Of a stretch of DNA of 64,000 nucleotides, positions 54,280-64,000 are shown piece after piece (within the stretch, counting starts at the first letter, position 1; the number at the start of each line of letters is the position of its first letter). Under the pieces are notes generated by a model, which did no database searches, had not been told where the DNA came from, and saw nothing but the letters and a program-made list of their open reading frames with translations. The stretch is from Pantoea sp. GD03673. GTDB lineage: Bacteria > Pseudomonadota > Gammaproteobacteria > Enterobacterales > Enterobacteriaceae. Location: positions 372,001 to 436,000 of the forward strand of contig NZ_JAOCKJ010000006.1 of assembly GCF_029844725.1 (NCBI RefSeq). Reading direction: 5' to 3'. A program made the position numbers and the translations under genes.

Positions 54280-57200
54280 TCACTTGTTGTCTGTTTCACG
54301 CGGTTTACGCAGCACTTCATTGATTTCCGGTTTATCCAGTGGGCCACTGATGTGATAACGCAGCAGCGATATCTTGTTCCACAGGGGGCCCAGAACTTTA
54401 CTGGCTGCAAACACTGCCGCGCCAATGACCGGATTGATGGCAAACGCGGTCGCCACACCGACAGAGGCTGAGATTTCAGGCGCAACCACCGCTTCCATAT
54501 CGATCTGACGCTTCACCAGGTCGAGATTCCCCTGCATCGCGATATCCGCTTCCAGCCCATCCACCAGCAGGTTATCGGTGCGCATTACGCCGTTTTCGAT
54601 CCAGGCGGTGCCGTTAATCGAATCGAAATAGAAAGAGTTGGTAAAGGTATCGCTGAAGTCGAAGCGCAGCTTGCGCAACAGTGCATCAAAGCTTACCAGC
54701 CGCAGGATTTTCCCCGCCGTGCCGGTGTTCACATCCGCAATCTGGCCTTTGCCAAAGTGGGTTTTCAGGGTGCCGCTCAGCGTCTCTGCGGAAGGCTGCC
54801 AGGGTGCAGAGCGCCAGTGCAGGTCGTAGGCAATATCAAAGGGCGCATCGCGCAGCGGGGTATTCACGCCAAACCAGTTGGTCGCGTTATTAATATTCGG
54901 CCCCTTAAGCGTACCTTTCAGTGAGGTGCGCGGATCGCCCGGACGGTTAACCCACTCACCGTTAATTTTAAGCTGCGAGCTGCCAGTATCCACTTTACCG
55001 TTAGTAAGCGCTAACGTCTCTCCTTTGGGTTGCAGCGTCGCGGATACCTGACCATATTTCTGGCCCAGTACCCAGCACTCTTTACAGCGCAGCTGTAAGG
55101 CGGGCCACTGGCTGAAGTTAATCTGGGTGGCTTGCTGAGAAGGCTGTTTGCCGCCTTTGCCTGCGTCGTTATCCCACTGCGGATTGTAGTAGAGGTAATC
55201 CAGGTTCACCTGCCACGGCGCTTTAGGGGCCATGGCCAGTTCACCGCGCAGCTCTTTCGCATTAACGCTGACCTCCCCACTGCCGCCTGAACGCTGTGCC
55301 AGCGTCGCCTTAACCTCATGCCATTGCTGCCCGCCCAGCGTGACCGCCGGACTGTGCAGCGTGATATTGCCTGGCAGCGTAATGCCGCCGGTCCGGAAGT
55401 CACCGCCTCCCGCTGATTCGCGTCCGCCCGTGGCACCCCCGGCAGCCATCATCGCGACCCAGGCCTCTCCATCCAGCGCAGGCAGGTTCAGCACCATGCC
55501 TTCATGATCGGGTAGCGCAGGCGTTTTCCCTGCATCATTCAGCCAGATACCCCGATCTACGCGCAGCGTCGGCTCCAGCAACCAGCGACTGTTAAAACGG
55601 TGGTTCGCCTTCACGCTGCCGCTGAGATCGAAATGGTTCAGGTCGCCGCTGGCCTGGATGGTGACTGGCATCGCCTCACCGGCTTTTTTGTCCAGCGGTG
55701 CAGGTAAGTGACTACTCACTTCTTTAGCATTACCGTTCAGCGCAACGTCATAACGCGCCCCGCCGTGATGAGGCAGCGTAATATTAACATCACCCTGCCA
55801 CGGCAGATGTCCGCCCAGCTGCCTGCTGACGGCGGCCGGAATCTGGCTGATTTTAGCGGGTTGCCAGTCGCCCTGAAGTTTGACGTTAACGCCAAAGTCA
55901 TCCGGGTTCTCCTGGGTGCTGAAACGGACGCCCATCGGCTGACCAAACCAGTTTGCCCGCAGATCCTCACTGGCCAGATTGCCATTGTCGTAACGGAAGC
56001 GTCCCGAAAGCGCGTTGATGGTGGTTTTTAACGGCTTGATAAACAGCGAGTTGTTGTTCAGATCGACATTACCGCGGGCATGCACCTGCTCGCCATCCAG
56101 TGGAATGTCCAGATTCAGGTGGCCACCGACGCGGCCCTTGATTTCCAGCTGCTCCAGCGCGGCACCCAGTGAAGGTTTAAGCGGTGTTTGCTGGAAATAG
56201 TCACCAATCTGCTGGCCTTCACCCCTGATGTCACCATCAATGATCAGCTTCTCTTTCAGGTAATCGGGTATCACCGCACTGACGTTACGTGCCTCGACCT
56301 CGCCCAGTCTGGCCACTGGTGCGTTCATCCACAGACCGTCGTTCAGGAAGTTCAGGTCGATATCGAGATTGCTGATCGCGGGCCATTCAGGCTGAAACGC
56401 ATACGTCGCCTGACGAAGCGGCACCCAGACCTGGAACATGCCATCATTGTGTTTGAACGGGAACAGCGCCGGATTACCGGCAAACAGCAACGTGGCGTTA
56501 TCCACCCTGCCACCCTTCACGGCCCCACTGAGATAGTGCGTCAGCCCGTTACCCATCAGAGGCACCGGGAAATAGCGCCACGCATCGCCAGCATCGGTCA
56601 CCCGGATGCCCGCCAGAATATCCAGACGGGGCTCACTGCCGCTATTCTGCTGGTAACTGAAGTCGCCGCGCGCCCAGAGCGATCGCGCCTCAAGATCAAG
56701 ATTTTCGCCCGCCAGCGTCAGGCCATGTTCATCACGCAGCCAGCGCAGCGCACCGGTCACCCGTTTGATCTCTAACGGTGCCTGAAACATATCACCATAA
56801 GGTACGGTCGCGGCCCCCATCGCCACGCTGACCTGACCGTTGTTCAGGCTGCCGCGCACTTCTCCGCTCAGGTGACTGATGCCCGGCAAGAGTTTCCAGT
56901 GCTGCCAGCTGAAATCACGCCATTTTACCTGCAAGCGGGTTTTTTCAGGCTGCTGCAATGGAATATCGAGCGCCAGGCCCTCGATGATGCCCTGTGGCTG
57001 CAGCGTCTGCCAGTTTTCAAACAGCGCCGGAGAGAGCGGCGCAAACAGCGGAACAAGGGGCGCAATATGGCTCAGCACCAGCTGTGTGGCGCGTACCCGC
57101 ACTTCCTGCTGACCATCCGGCCCCAGCAGTTGCTTATCTTCAGGACGCCATAACAGTGAAAAATGACCGGCGGGCCAGGACTGGCCGTCGGTACTGAGCC

Positions 57201-58110
57201 GGGTCTGCGGCACATTGACCACCCAGCCATTCTGGAAGCGTGACAGATGCGCGGTCAGTCCATCGACCTCGATGCGATGCCGTCCGGTCTCACCCTGCCA
57301 GCTGGCTCCCCCCTTGCGCAGCAGCAGATCGCCAGCATAGATGTCACCATCGCGCAGGTTAACCCAGGCCGCGAGACTGAAGCGGGCGCTGTCCAGACGG
57401 GTATTGTCGCGCATCCAGCGGCCCAGCCACGGACGCATGTCGACGTCATCGGCCTGCATCCAGATGCGCCCATCATTCAGTAAACCGTTGCTGTCGTTGA
57501 GATCGAGCCGCACCTGAACCACGCCGTGCTGGCCGGTGAAGCTGGACAGGCTGACTTCGCCTTCAGCCCGGTGGCGGTTATCTTCATTGACCCAGGTGAG
57601 GCGCGGGATCGCCAGCTCAGCATGCTGGCCGGAGGGGGTACGGAAGCGGATGGTGCTGTCACGCAGGTCAAAGTGGTCAAACTGGCGCAGGAAGAGTTCG
57701 TTGATCTGCGCCGGACGGAAGCTGTTTTTTTCTTTGTCGTTATCCAGCAGCGGACGATTTGTGTCGAGGTGCAACTGCCAGAAGGTCAGATCGCGGAACT
57801 GCCAGCGCCAGTGCAGCAGAGACTGCCAGACATCGAGCGCCAGATTGATGCGTTTAATCGTGAGTTTGCCGTTTTCATGCAGATCAACGCTGAGGTCACG
57901 AACCTGAAGGGTCGGGCCGAAATTCTCCCATTTGCCCTGTAACTGACTGGCGGTGATCGGCACATCCGTTTTGTCGGAAATGAATTGCAGAAGGTTGTTG
58001 CGATAGCTGTCGAGATGCGGCATCACCAGACGCAATCCGCTGACCAGCAGCGCGACAATCACGATGATTGCCGCGACCAGCAGTAACAAAATCCTCGGCA
58101 ACTGCCTCAC
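54280..58110 (-). CDS. yhdP: AsmA-like phospholipid transport protein YhdP
   Basis: 1276 residues (E. coli 1266). One N-terminal membrane helix (about 5-27), then DUF3971 and AsmA_2-type beta-rich repeats. Together with TamB (also in this window) and YdbH it is one of three AsmA-like proteins redundantly needed for phospholipid movement to the outer membrane. No frameshift. Downstream of rng, upstream of tldD. Confidence 0.95.
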   Translation of the reverse strand: MRQLPRILLLLVAAIIVIVALLVSGLRLVMPHLDSYRNNLLQFISDKTDVPITASQLQGKWENFGPTLQVRDLSVDLHENGKLTIKRINLALDVWQSLLHWRWQFRDLTFWQLHLDTNRPLLDNDKEKNSFRPAQINELFLRQFDHFDLRDSTIRFRTPSGQHAELAIPRLTWVNEDNRHRAEGEVSLSSFTGQHGVVQVRLDLNDSNGLLNDGRIWMQADDVDMRPWLGRWMRDNTRLDSARFSLAAWVNLRDGDIYAGDLLLRKGGASWQGETGRHRIEVDGLTAHLSRFQNGWVVNVPQTRLSTDGQSWPAGHFSLLWRPEDKQLLGPDGQQEVRVRATQLVLSHIAPLVPLFAPLSPALFENWQTLQPQGIIEGLALDIPLQQPEKTRLQVKWRDFSWQHWKLLPGISHLSGEVRGSLNNGQVSVAMGAATVPYGDMFQAPLEIKRVTGALRWLRDEHGLTLAGENLDLEARSLWARGDFSYQQNSGSEPRLDILAGIRVTDAGDAWRYFPVPLMGNGLTHYLSGAVKGGRVDNATLLFAGNPALFPFKHNDGMFQVWVPLRQATYAFQPEWPAISNLDIDLNFLNDGLWMNAPVARLGEVEARNVSAVIPDYLKEKLIIDGDIRGEGQQIGDYFQQTPLKPSLGAALEQLEIKGRVGGHLNLDIPLDGEQVHARGNVDLNNNSLFIKPLKTTINALSGRFRYDNGNLASEDLRANWFGQPMGVRFSTQENPDDFGVNVKLQGDWQPAKISQIPAAVSRQLGGHLPWQGDVNITLPHHGGARYDVALNGNAKEVSSHLPAPLDKKAGEAMPVTIQASGDLNHFDLSGSVKANHRFNSRWLLEPTLRVDRGIWLNDAGKTPALPDHEGMVLNLPALDGEAWVAMMAAGGATGGRESAGGGDFRTGGITLPGNITLHSPAVTLGGQQWHEVKATLAQRSGGSGEVSVNAKELRGELAMAPKAPWQVNLDYLYYNPQWDNDAGKGGKQPSQQATQINFSQWPALQLRCKECWVLGQKYGQVSATLQPKGETLALTNGKVDTGSSQLKINGEWVNRPGDPRTSLKGTLKGPNINNATNWFGVNTPLRDAPFDIAYDLHWRSAPWQPSAETLSGTLKTHFGKGQIADVNTGTAGKILRLVSFDALLRKLRFDFSDTFTNSFYFDSINGTAWIENGVMRTDNLLVDGLEADIAMQGNLDLVKRQIDMEAVVAPEISASVGVATAFAINPVIGAAVFAASKVLGPLWNKISLLRYHISGPLDKPEINEVLRKPRETDNK

Positions 58111-58257
58111 TCACGCCTCTCCTTGTGTTCCGTAAACGACGGATAGTTGGTTCTCATACCCGACCGTCTTCAGATAAAAGCGTTAAAACGCGCATTTTAT
58201 CCCAAACAAGGGCGTTTATTCAGCCCGGCAACCAGTAAAACCGGTAACGGGCTGACG

Positions 58258-59727
58258 TTACATCATCACCACGTCGAACTGCTCCTGAGTGTAGAGCGCT
58301 TCAACGTGAACTTTAACCTGCTTACCCACAAAGATTTCAACTTCAGCCAGCGCATGAGACTCGTCAGTTTTTAACGCCTCACCCACCGTGGGTGACACAT
58401 AAACCAGGAAACGGTCAGAATCATACGCGTGGTGAACCCGCACAATCTCACGCATGATTTCATAACAGACCGTTTCAACCGTTTTCAGCGTGCCACGCCC
58501 TTTGCAGACCGGGCAATCCTGGCACAGAACATGCTCAATGCTTTCACGGGTCCGCTTACGCGTCATCTCCACCAGACCCAGCGCCGAAAAACCATTAATA
58601 CCGGTTTTGACCCGATCTTTGCTGAGCGCGCTTTCCAGTGAATGTAACACCCGGCGTCGGTGGTCTTCATTGCTCATGTCAATGAAGTCGATAATGATGA
58701 TGCCGCCCAGATTACGCAGCCGTAGCTGGCGGGCGATTGCCTGAGTGGCCTCAACATTGGTGTTAAAGATCGTCTCATCAAGGTTGCGATGGCCCACAAA
58801 TGCACCGGTATTGATGTCGATAGTGGTCATTGCTTCGGTCTGATCGATAATCAGATAACCGCCTGACTTTAGTTCAACTTTGCGATCCAGCGAGCGCTGA
58901 ATCTCATTTTCGACGTCGAAGAGATCGAAAATAGGCTGTTTACCGTTGTAAAGTTCCAGTTTACCGGCCATCTCCGGGATATATTCACCGGTAAATTCCA
59001 CCAGCATGTCGCAGGTCAGACGGGAGTCGACCCGGATACGATCCAGTGCTGCGCCCGCAAAATCACGCAATATTCGCTGAGCCAGCGCCAGCTCGCCGTA
59101 GAGCAGGCAGCGGGTCTGGTTGCGCTTTTTACGCTCGCTGACTTTGGTCCAGAGACGTTTGAGAAAAGCCGCGTCCTGCGCCAGCTCCTCTTCCCCGATG
59201 CCCTCGGCAGCGGTACGGATAATAAAGCCGCCGAGATCGTCACAGTAATCTGCCACCACCGCTTTCAGCCGGTCGCGCTCTTTCTCACTTTCAATGCGCT
59301 GTGAGACACCGACATGCGATGCCCCCGGCATAAAGACCAGGTAACGTGAAGGCAGGGTAATATCCGTGGTCAGCCGGGCACCTTTGGTGCCAAGCGGATC
59401 TTTAACGACCTGCACCACCAGGTCCTGCCCCTGACGCACCAGTTCGGCGATATCGCGCACGATGAAATTTTTCTTTTCGTCACCTGCCACACATTCAGTA
59501 TGCGGCATGATGTCAGAAGCGTGCAGAAAGGCCGCTTTTTCCAGGCCGATATCGACAAAGGCGGCCTGCATGCCGGGCAGAACACGGCTTACCCTTCCTT
59601 TGTAAATATTGCCAACAATGCCGCGCCGCGCTTCACGCTCAATGTGGATTTCCTGAAGGATGCCGCCGTCAATATAGGCAACGCGTGTTTCAGAAGGCGT
59701 GACGTTAACCAGTAATTCAGCCGTCAT
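58258..59727 (-). CDS. rng: Ribonuclease G
   Basis: 489 residues (E. coli 489). An S1-like domain (about 39-125), the RNase E/G catalytic domain with DFIDM metal site, and the Zn-link CxxC (CQDCPVCKG, near 404-407). It matures the 16S rRNA 5' end and decays mRNAs such as adhE. Its start overlaps the yhdE stop by 11 bases. Confidence 0.97.
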   Translation of the reverse strand: MTAELLVNVTPSETRVAYIDGGILQEIHIEREARRGIVGNIYKGRVSRVLPGMQAAFVDIGLEKAAFLHASDIMPHTECVAGDEKKNFIVRDIAELVRQGQDLVVQVVKDPLGTKGARLTTDITLPSRYLVFMPGASHVGVSQRIESEKERDRLKAVVADYCDDLGGFIIRTAAEGIGEEELAQDAAFLKRLWTKVSERKKRNQTRCLLYGELALAQRILRDFAGAALDRIRVDSRLTCDMLVEFTGEYIPEMAGKLELYNGKQPIFDLFDVENEIQRSLDRKVELKSGGYLIIDQTEAMTTIDINTGAFVGHRNLDETIFNTNVEATQAIARQLRLRNLGGIIIIDFIDMSNEDHRRRVLHSLESALSKDRVKTGINGFSALGLVEMTRKRTRESIEHVLCQDCPVCKGRGTLKTVETVCYEIMREIVRVHHAYDSDRFLVYVSPTVGEALKTDESHALAEVEIFVGKQVKVHVEALYTQEQFDVVMM

Positions 59728-60310
59728 GTTGACCCCTTACGGCACGCAGTGACTGGAAATGGCTGATCAGCTCCGCTGTCTCAACCAGAGGTAATCCGAC
59801 CACTGCATGGTAGCTTCCATTAATTTTGCGGACAAAGTTTCCTCCTCTGCCCTGAATACCGTATGCACCCGCTTTATCCATCGGCTCGCCGGTAGCAATA
59901 TAGTCGTCGATGTCGCGCCCGGTTAAGGTGCGGAATGTCACATCAGTGGTCACGACGCAATCCAGCGTCTGCTGGCTGTCGGCCAGCGCCACCGCCGTCA
60001 TCACCTGATGCGTATGACCGGAAAGTTTACGCAGCATCGCGTGGGCATCGGCGGCATCGCGTGGTTTTTCCAGCACGTCGCCATTCAGTACCACAATGGT
60101 ATCCGCGCCCAGCACCGGCAGGTCCTGCGCGGCCAGTCTGACACCCGCCCGCGCTTTGTCATTCGCCAGACGGCGGACATAGATCTCCGCCGCTTCATTC
60201 GGCTGACGCTGTTCTTCAACGTCAGTCACGATGCGCTCAAAGGTCAGGCCAAGTTGAGTTAACAGCTCACGACGACGCGGTGAACCGGAAGCAAGATAGA
60301 GGGTTACCAT
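59717..60310 (-). CDS. yhdE: Maf-type nucleoside triphosphate pyrophosphatase YhdE
   Basis: 197 residues (E. coli 197). N-terminal [17 protein letters not shown] and [16 protein letters not shown] motifs identify the dTTP/UTP pyrophosphatase subgroup, which also hydrolyses modified pyrimidine nucleotides. Follows mreD by eight bases in the mreBCD-yhdE-rng series. Confidence 0.95.
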   Translation of the reverse strand: MVTLYLASGSPRRRELLTQLGLTFERIVTDVEEQRQPNEAAEIYVRRLANDKARAGVRLAAQDLPVLGADTIVVLNGDVLEKPRDAADAHAMLRKLSGHTHQVMTAVALADSQQTLDCVVTTDVTFRTLTGRDIDDYIATGEPMDKAGAYGIQGRGGNFVRKINGSYHAVVGLPLVETAELISHFQSLRAVRGQHDG

Positions 60311-60318
60311 AAATTTCC

Positions 60319-60807
60319 TTATTGAACAGCGAACTGACGACGAATTTTTCTCATGAGTAAGAATAGCCAGGGCCAGAGAATACCGTCGACGACACTGCTC
60401 CAGAAAATTTCAGGTCGGAATGAAACGTTGATTACCAGGAATTCTGCCCAGAAGACAATCACATCCATCGCCAGTGACAGCACCATAACCATTAGCGCTT
60501 GCTGCCACAACGCTAAGTTGCGGAATAACTGGAATTTAAAGGCAATCAGGTAGGCGATGATACTGAGCGCCAGCGCACGTACGCCGAGGGTAGATCCGGC
60601 AATCAGATCCATGATAGCACCGAGCATAAACCCGGTACCGACATTGACCCGGTGCGGCAGTGCAAGCACCCAGTAGATCAGGATCAACAGCAGCCATGAG
60701 GGCCGGAACATATAGATCTCATCCGGCCACGGCATGATCTGCAGGATCAGCGCGACCAGGAAAGAGAGCCAGATGACCCAACGTCCCTGGCTGCGATATC
60801 GACTCAA
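60319..60807 (-). CDS. mreD: Rod shape-determining protein MreD
   Basis: 162 residues (E. coli 162) with five to six hydrophobic helices. Inner-membrane member of the Rod complex that couples MreB filaments to wall synthesis. ATGA overlap with mreC indicates coupled translation. Confidence 0.96.
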   Translation of the reverse strand: MSRYRSQGRWVIWLSFLVALILQIMPWPDEIYMFRPSWLLLILIYWVLALPHRVNVGTGFMLGAIMDLIAGSTLGVRALALSIIAYLIAFKFQLFRNLALWQQALMVMVLSLAMDVIVFWAEFLVINVSFRPEIFWSSVVDGILWPWLFLLMRKIRRQFAVQ

Positions 60808-61829
60808 GGCTGGCCCCCGCGTGAACGCGTGGAGCCGCTGCTCTGTCCGCTGCTACTGCCGCCTGAAGGGGCCGGTGGTCCCATCTGTGCGGAAGGCGCT
60901 GGCGGGCCCATCTCCCCGGCTGGCGGTAAGACCTGCGGCATCATCTGCATCAGACGTTCATTCGCCACGCGATGCACTTCATCCTGCGGCAGCGGCATAT
61001 CACCGTTGCGATCCGCGCCCCACAGCAGCAGCAGATAGCGCAGACGCTGCAGACCGGCGGTCGGATGCGCCTGAATCACCGTGTAAGCGCGCTGGGTGTC
61101 CACTTTCACTGAGGAAACCACGCCCACCGGATACCCCTCAGGGAAACGACCACCGATACCAGACGTCACCAGAACATCGCCGACCCGAATGTCGGTGTTA
61201 CCCGGCAGATGCTCAAGCTGGAGATCTTCAGTACAGCCGTTACCTGCAGCAATCACACGAATGTCATTACGCAGCACCTGAATAGGCAGAGCGTGTGACG
61301 CATCACAGATCAGCAGAACACGGCTGGTAAGTTGCCCGACGGCGATAACCTGACCGACGACGCCTTTATCACTGATAACCGGCTGACCTTCATAGACACC
61401 GTTAACGCTGCCTTTGTCGATCACCACCTGGTCGGTGTAAGGATCGGTGCCGGTGGAGATGACCTGCGTCACCATCTTTTGCTCATCCTGACGCAGCGGT
61501 GAACCCAGCAGTTCACGCAGGCGTGCGTTTTCCTGCTTATATTGCCCCAGCATTAGCAGGTTACTGTTTTTCAGGAAGAGCTCACGACGTAACGCTTTGT
61601 TTTCCTGCTCCAGTTGCTGACGCGACGCCAGCGACTCCGACACGCCATCCAGCAGCTGACGTGGCCCATTGGCCAGGAAGTAAAACGGACTGACCGACGT
61701 ATCCAGATAGTTGCGTATTTGGGTGAATGAGCTCACCCGGCTGTCGGCAATGATAATGGCAATAGCCACGATGACCGCCAGGAAAAGACGCAACTGCAGG
61801 GATGGGCCCCTGCTAAAAATCGGCTTCAT
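60804..61829 (-). CDS. mreC: Rod shape-determining protein MreC
   Basis: 341 residues starting [15 protein letters not shown] (E. coli 367). Membrane helix (about 14-32), coiled coil (about 60-105) and a periplasmic beta domain; the tail is a low-complexity Gly/Pro/Ser segment (about 300-341) with repeated MGPPAPS. Scaffolds PBP2 and RodA. The open frame extends to 61913, but the start at 61829 matches the family. Confidence 0.95.
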   Translation of the reverse strand: MKPIFSRGPSLQLRLFLAVIVAIAIIIADSRVSSFTQIRNYLDTSVSPFYFLANGPRQLLDGVSESLASRQQLEQENKALRRELFLKNSNLLMLGQYKQENARLRELLGSPLRQDEQKMVTQVISTGTDPYTDQVVIDKGSVNGVYEGQPVISDKGVVGQVIAVGQLTSRVLLICDASHALPIQVLRNDIRVIAAGNGCTEDLQLEHLPGNTDIRVGDVLVTSGIGGRFPEGYPVGVVSSVKVDTQRAYTVIQAHPTAGLQRLRYLLLLWGADRNGDMPLPQDEVHRVANERLMQMMPQVLPPAGEMGPPAPSAQMGPPAPSGGSSSGQSSGSTRSRGGQP

Positions 61830-61977
61830 ATAATCTGCGTGATCCTCGACAACAGGAGAGGAAGCGACGGCAAAACACCGTGCTTCCCTGGGCTGAACGC
61901 ACTGTACCGGCACAGATTTCGCCGGTTCACATGCTACTCCCCTGCATGATCATTGCGTTCTCAGCCGGTTGAGGCAA
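61830..61977. other. mreB-mreC spacer
   Basis: 148 bp, rather long for this operon. It contains a 6-bp stem ACCGGC/GCCGGT (61906-61911, 61921-61926) without a T-run; a possible attenuator that lowers mreC relative to mreB. Confidence 0.4.
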
Positions 61978-63332
<1,355 letters not shown>

Positions 63333-64000
63333 TCAAATACGGTAACGTTGGGAATACTTCTTCACGTTACTGTTAACCGGAAGCGAAGGGGCAAAAAAGT
63401 CGCCCTGCCCGCCTGCGACACCCAGCGCCACTAATGTCTGCCACTCCGCTTTTGTGCGAACACCGGTGGCAAACACCTGAATGCCCGTGGACTTACAGAC
63501 CTCCAGCAGACTTTGCACAAACAGCTGATTTGCCGTCCGCCGCTCAATGTTGCGCACCAGACCGGCATCAAGCTTGATCAGTTCCAGCGGCAGCTGCCGG
63601 ATATAGGCGCTGCTGACTACGGTTAACCCCGCCTGATTCACCGCGACCCGACAGCCAAAAGCCTTAAGTGCACGGAAAACCGGCGCTAATTGGTTGATGT
63701 GTTGACAGACATCTGCCTCGGCAAGTTCAAATAAAAATCGTTTTCTTTGCGCTTTCGGGCACTGCAGCAGCATATTCTGCAGCCAGAGCACAAAGGAACG
63801 TTGCAGAAGCGAGGTAATGGTCACCGGCATTACCAGCGTCTCTTCCGGCCAGAGTTCAGAGAGTGCCGCAATACGGGTCACCAGCTGACGATCCCAGCCA
63901 TCAGCCATGCCAAGCTGCTGCACCAGCGGCATATATTCTGCGGCCAGCACCTCTTTATCGCCGTCAAAGATACGGGTCAGCATGACCCGGTGCTGCACCT
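63333..64000 (-). CDS. csrD: RNase E specificity factor CsrD (3' part, cut by window edge)
   Basis: The last 222 codons of a gene entering from the right edge. They encode most of a degenerate EAL domain: LFELAEADVCQH replaces the catalytic EAL signature and the later DAGLVRNI and GGQGDFF segments fit CsrD/YhdA. CsrD promotes RNase E decay of CsrB/CsrC without cyclic-di-GMP hydrolysis. The membrane helices, HAMP-like and GGDEF regions lie outside the window. Confidence 0.93.
   Translation of the reverse strand, partial: VQHRVMLTRIFDGDKEVLAAEYMPLVQQLGMADGWDRQLVTRIAALSELWPEETLVMPVTITSLLQRSFVLWLQNMLLQCPKAQRKRFLFELAEADVCQHINQLAPVFRALKAFGCRVAVNQAGLTVVSSAYIRQLPLELIKLDAGLVRNIERRTANQLFVQSLLEVCKSTGIQVFATGVRTKAEWQTLVALGVAGGQGDFFAPSLPVNSNVKKYSQRYRI

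Overview
This 64 kb window is chromosomal DNA from a gammaproteobacterium of the order Enterobacterales. Gene content, protein sequences and gene order resemble Escherichia coli at most loci. The mixture of conserved blocks, missing E. coli genes and local additions suggests Erwiniaceae, most likely Pantoea or a close relative; the genus is an inference from memory, not from a search. Coding density is high. I see no prophage, insertion sequence, integron, CRISPR array or secretion cluster.

Layout, left to right. (1) 1-11.5 kb: tamB (cut by the window edge)-tamA, ytfL, ytfK, ytfJ, cysQ, cpdB, fklB and ytfB, i.e. envelope assembly, stringent-response and nucleotide/PAPS turnover genes. msrA, which lies between tamA and ytfL in E. 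coli, is absent. (2) 11.5-13.2 kb: the rpsF-priB-rpsR-rplI ribosomal operon, with a recognisable promoter and a 16-bp leader hairpin. (3) 13.3-18.5 kb: a small secreted protein, yjfP, a chemoreceptor not found here in E. coli, bsmA and aidB. (4) 18.5-24.4 kb: nsrR-rnr-rlmB, purA and yjeT. (5) 24.4-35.1 kb: the long minus-strand series nnr-tsaE-amiB-mutL-miaA-hfq-hflX-hflK-hflC (tRNA modification, mismatch repair, RNA chaperone, FtsH regulators). (6) 35.1-43.2 kb: queG, a non-coding segment with DnaA boxes and an IHF site in the position where E. coli carries datA, three identical tRNA-Gly(GCC) genes, orn, rsgA, psd and mscM. (7) 43.2-64 kb: mdh, argR, three tandem yhcN-like genes, yhcO, a succinate-semialdehyde-dehydrogenase-like gene, aaeBAX/aaeR, tldD, yhdP, rng, yhdE, mreDCB and the 3' end of csrD. 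In E. coli this block lies near 72 min while the preceding one lies near 94 min, so the mscM/mdh boundary is a synteny junction relative to E. coli.

Most of the window is ordinary core genome. The points most worth a second look are the datA-like segment (36302-36551), the three-copy yhcN array with CRP/FNR-like sites, the aldehyde dehydrogenase inserted beside the aae efflux genes, the chemoreceptor insertion, the shortened cysteine spacing of NsrR, the rpsF leader hairpin, and two copies of a roughly 125-bp palindromic repeat, one lying inside the hfl gene series. I found no convincing wholly new multi-gene system. Start codons were moved from the longest reading frame wherever a Shine-Dalgarno (SD) sequence, homologue length or a neighbouring gene argued for it. 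Comparisons with E. coli are from memory, and functions are by family resemblance.
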